Below are positions 52,817 to 60,692 of a stretch of DNA of 64,000 nucleotides, one piece after another. The stretch spans positions 62,001 through 126,000 of the forward strand of contig OZ253584.1 in NCBI GenBank assembly GCA_965263165.1, read 5' to 3'. The notes under the pieces were generated by a model that ran no database searches, was not told the DNA's origin, and worked only from the letters and a program-made list of their open reading frames with translations. This DNA is from SAR202-VII-2 sp965263165 (GTDB lineage: Bacteria > Chloroflexota > Dehalococcoidia > Lucifugimonadales > SAR202-VII-2). The position numbers and the translations under genes are program-made. Within the stretch, counting starts at the first letter, position 1. Each line of letters begins with the position of its first letter.

Positions 52817-54349
52817 GTGACGAATCGCATATTCCGGCTGACGTTCTTGGCGGCGGCCGTGGCTGTCCTAGTCATAGGCTGCAACGACGCGACGGCGGAG
52901 CCCAGCGTGGAGGCCACAACCGCGGAGGCTGCGGCTACCGTTCCGCCCCCGTCGTCAACGGCGGCGGCGTCTCCCGAGCCCACGCCTACTCCAGAGCCGT
53001 TCGCCTACGACCCCAACAAGAACATGTTCCTCCTGATGTCGAGCGCAGGTCATCCTCTGGAGTACACGTTGGCGGCGCTGACGAGGGCGCAGGAGGAGAG
53101 AGACGCCTCCCAGGTGCCTGTGATCCTGGAGGCTATGCAGTTCTTCCCCCGCGACTTGGCGGAATTCGGCATAGAGACCCTCGCCGCCCTGACCGGCGAG
53201 GACTTCGGTCTGGACCGGCACATGTGGTGGGAGTGGATCGGCCCAAGGCTTGACGAATACGCGCCACCCTCCGGTTACGCCCTGTGGAAGGTCAACCTTC
53301 TCAGCCTGATAGACCCGGCGATGGGCAAGCTCATGGAGCCGGCCATCGAAGGAGGCTCCAGGGCCAACCTTGTCGAGATCGTATGGGGAGGCGTGCGGGT
53401 CGACGGCATTCCGCCCCTGGAGCAACCGTTGCACGTGAAGCCCGAGATGGCGGGATATCTGGAGCCCGACGACAGGGTGTTCGGCGTGTCGATCAATGGC
53501 GAGCACAGGGCGTACCCGCTGCGGATACTGAATGCGCACGAGCTAGCCAACGACGAACTGGGAGGCGAGCCCATCTCGCTTGTCTACTGAACGCTCTGCG
53601 GCTCCGGAATCGTGTATTCCGGCATCGTAAATGGACAGAGCACCACGTTCGGGACTTCGGGGCTGCTGTACCGCAGCAACAAGGTGATGTACGACCGCGC
53701 CACCCGGTCGCTGTGGCATCAGTTCACCGGGGAGCCCATCATCGGGCCGCTCGCCTATTCCGGCATCAAGCAGCCTTTCTTCTCGGCCGTCGTCGCGACG
53801 TGGGAGGAGTGGCTCGCAGAGCACCCTGACACGACCGTCTTGGCCAATCAGACCGGCGTCTACCAGCCGGAGTTCTATGTGCCCGAGGACGACCCGCGGG
53901 CCATCTACTACGACTACTTCTCGACGGACGAGATAAGGTTCCCGGTCTGGTTCCGCGACCCCGTGATAGAGCCCAGGAAGGTGGTCGTCGGGCTCGCCGT
54001 GGGCGACGGGAAGAAGGCATACACGGTCGATGACCTGCGCGAGGCCCGGGTAGTCAACGACACGGTGGGAGGCGTCGATGTCGTCATCGCGGCATCAGGC
54101 GAGTCGCGCTCCGCCCGCGCCTACGAAAGGCACGGGGAGACGTTCTCGCTGGAGGACGGCCAAGATTCTGAGGCCGCGCCCCGGTCCCTGGTGGACTCCG
54201 CCGGCGCCAGGTGGCAGGTCACCGCGGAGGCGCTGGTCAGGGAGGACGACCCCTCCATGACGCTGTCGCGCATCCCGACGCAGACCTCGTTCTGGTTCGG
54301 ATGGTACCAGTACAACCCCGACACCGAGATATACCAGCCGAACGGCTAG
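52817..54349 (+). CDS. DUF3179 lipoprotein, candidate selenoprotein with in-frame UGA
   Basis: Read through a single TGA (53588-53590) the frame gives 510 residues. GTG at 52817 follows AGGTAGG; residues 1-22 are a signal peptide with lipobox VIGC, then a Pro/Thr linker. The DUF3179 core includes RVFGVSINGEHRAYPLRIL, then SLVY-U-TLCGSG, then GLLYRSNKVMYDRATRSLWH, GPLAYSG and the C-terminal FWFGWYQYNPDTE. The UGA (residue 258) takes the place of the first cysteine of the family's CxxC, giving UxxC, a typical selenoprotein redox motif. The frame stays open for 252 more codons with intact motifs. A SECIS-like hairpin follows directly. A TGC-to-TGA nonsense mutation is the alternative. Function of DUF3179 is unknown. 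Confidence 0.7.
53591..53641 (+). promoter_or_regulatory. SECIS-like hairpin after the in-frame UGA
   Basis: A perfect 7-bp stem CCGGAAT (53604-53610) with ATTCCGG (53616-53622) closes the 5-nt loop CGTGT. The loop begins 20 nt after the UGA and has G at its second position. An outer helix GCTCTG (53593-53598) with CAGAGC (53636-53641) extends it. As I recall the bacterial SECIS rules, they ask for a small apical loop with G in its first two positions and a UGA-to-loop distance of about 16-37 nt; all are met. Confidence 0.55.
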
Positions 54350-54455
54350 CCCCTATCCGCCGCCACCCCAACGCTATCCAGCAGTCTAACAAGGTTTGGT
54401 GGCGCTCACCCCCGAGGACTTGGTCCCTCGCGAACACCCGGTCCGGCGGCTGGCC

Positions 54456-55985
54456 CTAACCGACCGGGGGTTGATTTCCCAGACCGCTGTCCCTTCCCGG
54501 CGGAAGCGGCGTGGTCTCACTGAAGAGCCAGGAATCGAAAAGGCCGTCCAGATCCCTGCCCGCAATCTCCTCAGCCATAGCCACAAGATCCTCGGTTGTC
54601 ACGTTGCCCCCGGCATGGCGGGACACATACTCGCGCAGCGTCTTGAAAAACGCCTCGTCGCCGATTTCGCCGCGCAGTGCGTGGAGGGCCATTGCGCCTC
54701 TCTCATAGACGCCGCCGCTGAAAAGGGCGCCGGGTTCGGGATTCGCCGGCGGCCCGTAGGCAGGATACCAGACCATCTCCCAGAACCCCTCGAAACCGCC
54801 GCCGCCGGACTTGTGGTCTAACCACAGCCACTCAGCGTAGGTGGCGAACCCTTCGTTCAGCCACAAGTCCTGCCACGACGCGGGAGTAAGCAGGTTCCCA
54901 AACCACTGGTGCGCCAACTCGTGGGCTATCAACCTCTCGCCAAAAGACTCCAGGGCCTGTATCCCGTAGACGGGCCGGGGTTGGGTTTCTAGCGGCGGGA
55001 TTGCCTCATCAATGACGACGGAGCCGGTGGACTCGAATGGATACGGCCCGAACAAATCATTGAAAAAATCGATTATCAAAGGGACGCTATCCAGACTGCT
55101 CCTTGCGGATTCGTCTATTGACGCTTCAACCGAGTCAACGACAGTTATCCCCCCAGGACTTTCACTGGCGTCGTCGTTAAACTGAGCGACCGCCAGGAAC
55201 GCCAGATAGCTGGCCATCTCATGGACGCTTTCCCATACGTATGTCACAGTCTTCCCGTGGTCGGTCGTACTGGTCAATTCACCGTTTGAGACCGCTTCAT
55301 AGGGCTCGGGCGCCGTGATGATGAAGGTGTACAGGGCTTTATCGGATGGATGCTCATTGACCGGGAGCCAATGGGACGCCCCCCAGGGTTCGCCGTACGC
55401 AATTATCCCGGTCTCGTAGTTTATCCAGCCGACTAGGACACTTGTTCCAGGCACAGAACTGGTCGAAGGCTGACCCTCGTAAGAGACCGTGGCATTGAAG
55501 GTCGTTCCCACAGGGATCGGCGCACCGGGCTCGATTGTCAGCTCGTATCCGGCGCGAGAGTGGTCGGCTGGGAGGCCATCCACGGCAACCTGCGTAACCG
55601 TCAAGCCTCGAAAGTCCAGATTGAATGAGGAGAGGTCCTGTGTTGCGTCAGCTTCGATTTGAGTCCGGCCCGAAATCTCGTTGGCGTCTACGTCGATGTC
55701 GAGGGTTACCGTGTAGCGGGAAACGTCATATCCGCCGTTGCCCAGCCCGGGAAAGAGAGGGTCGTCCAGCCCCGTCGCGCCAGGACGAGCGGTCCGAATT
55801 GGCGTGGGCGTCGGTTCCCGCGTCGGGGTGGCTGTCGGCTCCGGAGTCGGGGTAGGTATATCTCCGTCATCACATGCCGACAGCAAGGCTGCGGCCACCA
55901 AACACAACAGGCCAATCCATGCCAGCCTGTAGACAGTTCTTGGTAAGTTGATCGATACTCGGGACGCGAGCGCCAATATAGTCAC
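54456..55985 (-). CDS. M1-family metallopeptidase lipoprotein
   Basis: A 509-residue exported zinc peptidase. Zinc site HELAHQWFG with the third ligand in NEGFATYAEW. The upstream GAMEN-like segment is PPLETQPRPVYG, keeping the glutamate. Signal peptide with lipobox LLSAC and a PTPTPEPTATPT linker anchor it outside. The start is uncertain: GTG 55985 is about ten bases after GGAAGGGAG; another GTG lies at 56006. The C-terminal helical domain is short, so it is a compact M1 member. Likely trims peptides for uptake. Confidence 0.9.
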   Translation of the reverse strand: MTILALASRVSINLPRTVYRLAWIGLLCLVAAALLSACDDGDIPTPTPEPTATPTREPTPTPIRTARPGATGLDDPLFPGLGNGGYDVSRYTVTLDIDVDANEISGRTQIEADATQDLSSFNLDFRGLTVTQVAVDGLPADHSRAGYELTIEPGAPIPVGTTFNATVSYEGQPSTSSVPGTSVLVGWINYETGIIAYGEPWGASHWLPVNEHPSDKALYTFIITAPEPYEAVSNGELTSTTDHGKTVTYVWESVHEMASYLAFLAVAQFNDDASESPGGITVVDSVEASIDESARSSLDSVPLIIDFFNDLFGPYPFESTGSVVIDEAIPPLETQPRPVYGIQALESFGERLIAHELAHQWFGNLLTPASWQDLWLNEGFATYAEWLWLDHKSGGGGFEGFWEMVWYPAYGPPANPEPGALFSGGVYERGAMALHALRGEIGDEAFFKTLREYVSRHAGGNVTTEDLVAMAEEIAGRDLDGLFDSWLFSETTPLPPGRDSGLGNQPPVG

Positions 55986-56272
55986 CCGATGCGCACTCCC
56001 TTCCACGAAGCCCTGCTAACTCTGCAATTCTATAACAATAAACTGAACCGCAACGTAAAAATCCTCGCTCTTGTCCAGTCTGGTGGCCGCGATCTACCCC
56101 TGAGTCACATCTCATACTCCAGCGTCATTTCGTGCTCCTCGGCATGTCCCGCAGAGAACCCGCCAGTACCCGAAAGCCATGCAGAGGCGCCCTACCCGTT
56201 TAGGCTGCGCAAATAGTCCCACAGGGTCAACAACCGCGCCGCGGATAGTATTCAGCAACCCATAGGCCAATA
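55986..56272. other. Intergenic region with one copy of a 40-bp dispersed repeat
   Basis: No gene is supported. At 56042-56081 lies a repeat (CTGAACCGCAACGTAAAAAT, then CCTCGCTCTTGTCCAGTC) that recurs at 56921-56961 and 58173-58212 in the neighbouring gaps. Confidence 0.5.
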
Positions 56273-56848
56273 CTACGGTGCCTCGACCATCTCCAGCAGT
56301 GTGAGGACGGTCCGCCAGTTCCGCATGGTGCTCGCGGTTTGCAACTGCGCGGCAAGGTACTCATTCGTCAGCTTGCTTCGGGCGACGCCGTTGGGATAGT
56401 GAAGGTGGACGTTGCGTCCTCGCACCGCAAACGCGTCCGGCGGCGAACGCTGGGGGTCGAGACGGGATACCGCTTCGGGGCCGGGCGTGTCCTCGAGAAA
56501 TGCCACTTGGAGGAATCGCGGATCGCCGGAAGTATCGAAGGGGTTTGTTGCCGCGACCTGCCGCAGTTCCTCGCTCGAACGCACGATGACTGCCGTCTCG
56601 TAGCCAAACCGCTGGCGAATGGCCCGATTCACAATCTCAGGCGCCCGTTCGGCCAAGTCCGGCGCTGCTTCGAACACGACATTCCCGCTCTGAATGTAGG
56701 TCTGCGCCGCCGCGCAGCCGGCCGCAGTGAAGATGTCTCTCAGATCCGCCATCGGCAGCTTGTTCTTGCCGCTGACGTTGACGCCTCGAAGAAGGGCAAC
56801 ATACCGCTGCTGGCCTGTCGTCACAGTTGATTCACCCTGTCGGACCAT
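56273..56848 (-). CDS. DUF1697 family protein
   Basis: A 191-residue protein with the DUF1697 pattern: YVALLRGVNVSGKNKLPMAD at the N-terminus, TYIQSGNVVFEA, and RSKLTNEYLAAQL with TMRNWRTVLTLLEM at the C-terminus. The ATG at 56848 follows GGGAGG by six bases. The family is widespread and uncharacterised. No signal peptide. Confidence 0.9.
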   Translation of the reverse strand: MVRQGESTVTTGQQRYVALLRGVNVSGKNKLPMADLRDIFTAAGCAAAQTYIQSGNVVFEAAPDLAERAPEIVNRAIRQRFGYETAVIVRSSEELRQVAATNPFDTSGDPRFLQVAFLEDTPGPEAVSRLDPQRSPPDAFAVRGRNVHLHYPNGVARSKLTNEYLAAQLQTASTMRNWRTVLTLLEMVEAP

Positions 56849-56970
56849 GCTCGGCCTCCCGCTCACGACAACTCAGGCTTGCGCCTCACCGGGCTGCGTT
56901 AGCACCGATCACAAAGGCCAACCTGAACCTCAGCCTGAAGGTTCTCGCTCCTGTCCAGTCTCGCGAGTCG

Positions 56971-58098
56971 TCAATTCGACAGGAACAGATCGGGAACATC
57001 TTTGTCGGGAACGACCGCCTTAGCGATGACCGCACGGCCATCTTGCCAGAGTTCACCTACGGGCTTTATGGTGTCGCTCTTGTAGCCGTAAAAGAGGTCG
57101 CTGATGTCCGGCTGGTTAGACAGAAGATCAATGGCTTCCTCTAAATTGGCGTCCTCTGCGAACTCAAAGTAAGCGTATATGGTGCTGGTCTCACCGTCGT
57201 TAAGGAAGCCTGCATGGGCATAAAATGTGGGGGGCGGCGGTGAAGAACCGTCACCCTGCCCGTCCTCCAAGGCGCCGGCAACTAGAAAGTCTACGCGGTC
57301 TATGTGGCTGAGCAGCCCCGCCAGAGACGCGTCGAGATCTCCGCCGTCTAGGTGCCGGTCTATGGTTTCTCTAAGGAGATCCGGGCTGTCAGCCAACAAG
57401 AGAGTCTCGGAGTCGGGGACGGCTATGAAGAGGTCGTCATGCCAGGGAAAGACAAACAGTTCCAAGCCGCGATAGGGATCGATGACTCCTGGAGGATCGA
57501 AGCGGCTGTTGGCATCTGCTAGGGAAGGCGCTTCCCTAAGCACTTCTGAGAATCCTTCAAAGTTGCCCAAGAGAATAGTAGCGCTGGCATTATCATTGTT
57601 GGTGGTTGCAAATGCGATACTTTCGATCTCGCCGGAGGCCAAGAGGTCCGATCCAATTAAGCCATAGGTTCTCTTGGACAGTTCTTCGAATCCGTACTCG
57701 ACCTCCTGACGCATAGAAGACCGCTGCCAGACCAGCTCGACCTCGGCGAAAATGAAGATTAAGCTACCCGTAGGCAGGAGACTCAGCAGCCTAGCCGGAT
57801 TGCTCGCCGCCGATTCGTCAGATGGCCCTCCGGTGGGGTTGGCGCCGTCGGCATCGCACGCTGAGGTCAAGTCGCCAATCTCCCCGCAGTAGGCCGCAAT
57901 CTCGGCCTCCGTGAGGTCAGACCCTCCGCTACCCTCCTGGGTCACGGTTGACGTGGGGATGGCCGTGGCCTCGGACCCACTACTGCCGTTTTGGGACACA
58001 GTTTGTGTGGGGGAGTCCCCACCTCCGCAAGCTATCGCTATCAGTACGATGACGGCGCCGGCCAATACCAGTCGCAACTTTTCGCCTCCTTCACTCAC
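56971..58098 (-). CDS. Lipoprotein of unknown function
   Basis: A 375-residue exported protein. Signal peptide with lipobox AIAC, then a Ser/Thr/Gly linker with two similar segments (TVSQNGSSGSEATAIPTST and TVTQEGSGGSD). The mature part (about 100-375) begins ARLLSLLPTGSLIFIFAEVE and alternates strands and helices, with a FYAHAGFLNDGETSTIYAYF stretch. Its start resembles proteins that measure surface substrates, but I recognise no family. Two cysteines (AAYCGEIGDLTSAC) could form a disulfide. Confidence 0.8.
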   Translation of the reverse strand: MSEGGEKLRLVLAGAVIVLIAIACGGGDSPTQTVSQNGSSGSEATAIPTSTVTQEGSGGSDLTEAEIAAYCGEIGDLTSACDADGANPTGGPSDESAASNPARLLSLLPTGSLIFIFAEVELVWQRSSMRQEVEYGFEELSKRTYGLIGSDLLASGEIESIAFATTNNDNASATILLGNFEGFSEVLREAPSLADANSRFDPPGVIDPYRGLELFVFPWHDDLFIAVPDSETLLLADSPDLLRETIDRHLDGGDLDASLAGLLSHIDRVDFLVAGALEDGQGDGSSPPPPTFYAHAGFLNDGETSTIYAYFEFAEDANLEEAIDLLSNQPDISDLFYGYKSDTIKPVGELWQDGRAVIAKAVVPDKDVPDLFLSN

Positions 58099-58160
58099 CG
58101 CTTCCCCACGGATGACTCACTATAACAGTGCGTCCGTAGCCCGGCCCTCGCCGGAACACC

Positions 58161-58274
58161 ATGCACAGCATCAAGCTGAACCGCAACGTGAAAATCCTCG
58201 CTCCAGTACAGCCAGGTGAACTTCCCAGGAGCCTTATTACAGGCGCGACGCGAAAGAATCCCCCCGCCCCCTGA
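58161..58274 (+). CDS. Possible 37-codon ORF over a dispersed repeat
   Basis: ATG 58161 starts MHSIKLNRNVKILAPVQPGE. The core LNRNVKILAxVQ recurs at 56042 and, as LNLSLKVLAPVQ, at 56921; differences are largely conservative or silent. No ribosome binding site is seen. It may be a relic of a duplicated coding end or a non-coding repeat. Confidence 0.2.
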   Translation: MHSIKLNRNVKILAPVQPGELPRSLITGATRKNPPAP

Positions 58275-58289
58275 AGCCCCGGCGAACTC

Positions 58290-59180
58290 CTACCTCCGCC
58301 GCAGGGGGTCCCACAGCACCGATCGGGTCCACAGCCCCAGCGTCAGCGCAACCTTCGACGGCGTGCTCAACCGGACCCGCTCGCTGAAGACGTCATAGCC
58401 GCGGGCCTCGATGCGGTCCAGGATGCGCCAGTACAGGCCCTGAAGCACGCTGACGCAGGCCCGCGAACGCAACGGCAGCAGCGGCAGCAGGTTGCGGCCG
58501 TTGCTGGAAAGAGCGCGGGCCCGCTCCACCTGGAAGGCCATCATCTCCCGAAACCGGTCGTTGACCACGCCGTTCCGCAGCTCCTCTTCACCATAGCCGT
58601 ACCGGGCCAACTCCTCCTGAGGTAGGTACACCCTGTCCCGCTGAGCATCTTCCTGCAGGTCGCGGAGAATGTTGGCGAGCTGCATCCCCAGCCCCAGGTC
58701 TACCGCATACTCGCGGGCCGACGGGTGGCTGTACCCGAAGATCTGTATGCAGACCAGGCCCACGGTCGACGCCACCCCGTAGCAATACTCCCGCAACTCG
58801 TCAAACGTCTCATAGCGGCGCTTGCTCAGGTCAACCATAACCCCAGCCACAATGTCGTCGAAGTACTCGCGTGGAATGTCGAATGTCCGCGCCGCATCCA
58901 TCACAGCCGGCAACACCGGGCCCGACGGCGCCCCGTCGTAGGCCCTCCGTAGGTCCTCCCGCAGCTCATCCAGGGCGGCGGCCTGCCCATCAAGGGACAG
59001 CTCGGCGCCGTCCGTGATGTCGTCGCACAGGCGGCAGAAGGCGTAGGCCGCGTAGATCGCCGAACGTTGCCGGGGAGGCAGCGTAATGAAGGCGAAGTAG
59101 AAGTTCTTGGCCTGCTCGCGGGTGAGCTCCCGGCAGTGCCGGTAGGCCTCGACGATCTCTGGAGCAGCCGTGGGACCCAT
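58290..59180 (-). CDS. hpnD: Presqualene diphosphate synthase
   Basis: A 296-residue trans-isoprenyl diphosphate synthase-like enzyme. It joins two farnesyl diphosphates to presqualene diphosphate in the HpnCDE squalene route. The two aspartate motifs are CRLCDDITDGAE and LANILRDLQEDAQRDRVYLP. It is the last gene of the hopanoid run, 30 bp after hpnC. HpnD rather than a phytoene synthase is chosen because of the paired hpnC and the squalene-hopene cyclase upstream. Confidence 0.87.
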   Translation of the reverse strand: MGPTAAPEIVEAYRHCRELTREQAKNFYFAFITLPPRQRSAIYAAYAFCRLCDDITDGAELSLDGQAAALDELREDLRRAYDGAPSGPVLPAVMDAARTFDIPREYFDDIVAGVMVDLSKRRYETFDELREYCYGVASTVGLVCIQIFGYSHPSAREYAVDLGLGMQLANILRDLQEDAQRDRVYLPQEELARYGYGEEELRNGVVNDRFREMMAFQVERARALSSNGRNLLPLLPLRSRACVSVLQGLYWRILDRIEARGYDVFSERVRLSTPSKVALTLGLWTRSVLWDPLRRR

Positions 59181-59210
59181 GCTCGACCCCCGGGGCGCAA
59201 CGCGCCTCCG

Positions 59211-60098
59211 CTAGACCAGGTTTCGACGGGTCAGCAGCTTCAGTAGAGTGGAGACTATCAGGCCCGCCTTGCGCCTGGAGGACACCACGGGGCGTTGGGA
59301 CAGAACGTCGTAGCCCTGCCTCTCGATGGCGTCCAGCACGCTCAGACCTCCCATGCTGAACAGCGCCACGTCCAGCTTCGCCCTGCCGCGCATCAGGTCC
59401 ACCAGCGGCAACCCCTCGTGGAACAGGGCGCGAGCCCGTTCCACCTCGAAGGCCATCAGCCTGCGGAAGTTGTCGTTGGCCGCGCCCCCAAGGAGCTCCT
59501 CCTCTGTGTAGCCGAACCGCTCCATGTCCTCCAGGGGAATGTAGATGCGCCCCATCTCCCCATCCCGGGCCGCGTCCTGCCAGAAATTGGCCAGTTGAAG
59601 CCCAATGCAGGTGGCGTCGGACAACCGCTGGCTCTCGGCGTCCCGGCGCCCCAGAAGGTGGAGGACCAGCCGGCCCACCGGCGTCGCCGAATGACGGCAG
59701 TAGTGCAGCAAGTCCTCATACGTGGCGAAACGGCCGCTTCCCTGGTCCATCCTGTTCGCCTCGACGAGGCGAAGGAAGAGTTCCATAGAGATGTCGAAGG
59801 CCCGAATCGTCTGCTGCAAAGCGATCAGGTAGGGGTGCTCCGGCGTTCCCTCGTAGCAACGCCGCAGGTCGGCTTCCCATTCGTCCAGCAGGGCCAACCG
59901 ATTTCCGGGGGCCTCGTCGCCCAGGTCGTCGACATAACGGCAGAAGGCGTAGACGGCGTGGAAATGCGGGCGCAACGGCCGGGGCAGGAACCAGGAAACG
60001 ACTGTGAAGTTCTCGTAGTGGGTGCGGGTCAGCCGCTCGCAGTGAGCGTAGGCCTCTTCGATCGACGCGCTCGCCGGACCGGCCGTCGCCGGCTTCAT
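59211..60098 (-). CDS. hpnC: Hydroxysqualene synthase
   Basis: A 295-residue enzyme related to HpnD that turns presqualene diphosphate into hydroxysqualene. HpnC marks are THYENFTVVSWFLPRPLRPH, YAFCRYVDDLGDE and LQLANFWQDAARDGEMGR. The ATG at 60098 is chosen over an upstream in-frame codon because it gives the usual short N-terminus. The third enzyme, HpnE, is not seen in this window. Confidence 0.87.
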   Translation of the reverse strand: MKPATAGPASASIEEAYAHCERLTRTHYENFTVVSWFLPRPLRPHFHAVYAFCRYVDDLGDEAPGNRLALLDEWEADLRRCYEGTPEHPYLIALQQTIRAFDISMELFLRLVEANRMDQGSGRFATYEDLLHYCRHSATPVGRLVLHLLGRRDAESQRLSDATCIGLQLANFWQDAARDGEMGRIYIPLEDMERFGYTEEELLGGAANDNFRRLMAFEVERARALFHEGLPLVDLMRGRAKLDVALFSMGGLSVLDAIERQGYDVLSQRPVVSSRRKAGLIVSTLLKLLTRRNLV

Positions 60099-60108
60099 GT
60101 CACTACCC

Positions 60109-60603
60109 CTAGCATCCAATAACCTGGACGAGGACTTCCCGCTCGCGGGGCCTGTCCAACTCCACCAGGAAGATGCGCTGCCACTTCCCCAGAAGCAGCT
60201 CCGCTCCCATGACGGGGATGAACTCGCTCGTGCCCATGACGAGGTGCTGGCAGTGGGCGTGGCCGTTGGGACACTCGTCCTCTTCCATGTTCACGGTGCG
60301 AATCGTAAAGTCGTTGTGCAGGTAGTAGGCGTCTTTCGGCGAGATGTTCTCCAAGAACCGCTCCATATCCTTGATCAGCAGCGGCTCGTGTTCGTTCACC
60401 TTGATAGCCGCGGTCGTATGCCGGGAAAACACCACGGTGAACCCCGCGTTGATCCCCGCCCTCTTCACGAACTCCCGCACCTCGTCCGTGATGTCCACAA
60501 ACTCCGGGGCGCGCGTGGTCTCGGTCTTGATGCTAAAGATCTGAGCATCCCAGCCAACCTGACCATTGCTCACGGCGGTGGATAGAAGACGGGAGTTCAT
60601 CAT
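60109..60603 (-). CDS. YjbQ/UPF0047 family protein
   Basis: A 164-residue protein of the YjbQ family, some members of which have weak thiamine-phosphate synthase activity. Motifs: FSRHTTAAIKVNEHEP, then HNDFTIRT, HAHCQHLVMG and LGKWQRIFLVELDRPRERE. The conserved histidines would bind metal. ATG 60603 has AAGGGTG upstream; a GTG at 60612 is possible. It sits in the hopanoid operon, 10 bp before hpnC, with no obvious biochemical link. Confidence 0.88.
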   Translation of the reverse strand: MMNSRLLSTAVSNGQVGWDAQIFSIKTETTRAPEFVDITDEVREFVKRAGINAGFTVVFSRHTTAAIKVNEHEPLLIKDMERFLENISPKDAYYLHNDFTIRTVNMEEDECPNGHAHCQHLVMGTSEFIPVMGAELLLGKWQRIFLVELDRPREREVLVQVIGC

Positions 60604-60692
60604 GTTGATCACCCTTGCGCTCCAGGAATTCAGTCTCTAGGCCCCCGGGAAGGCCGGCGGCGGGCCGGTCCTTACTCGAGAGCGTTGCGTCG

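Noticed and set aside
52817..54349. Simple pseudogene or frameshift
   Set aside because: Both halves are in the same frame with intact motifs and the only lesion is a UGA at a redox cysteine followed by a fitting hairpin. It remains the main alternative.
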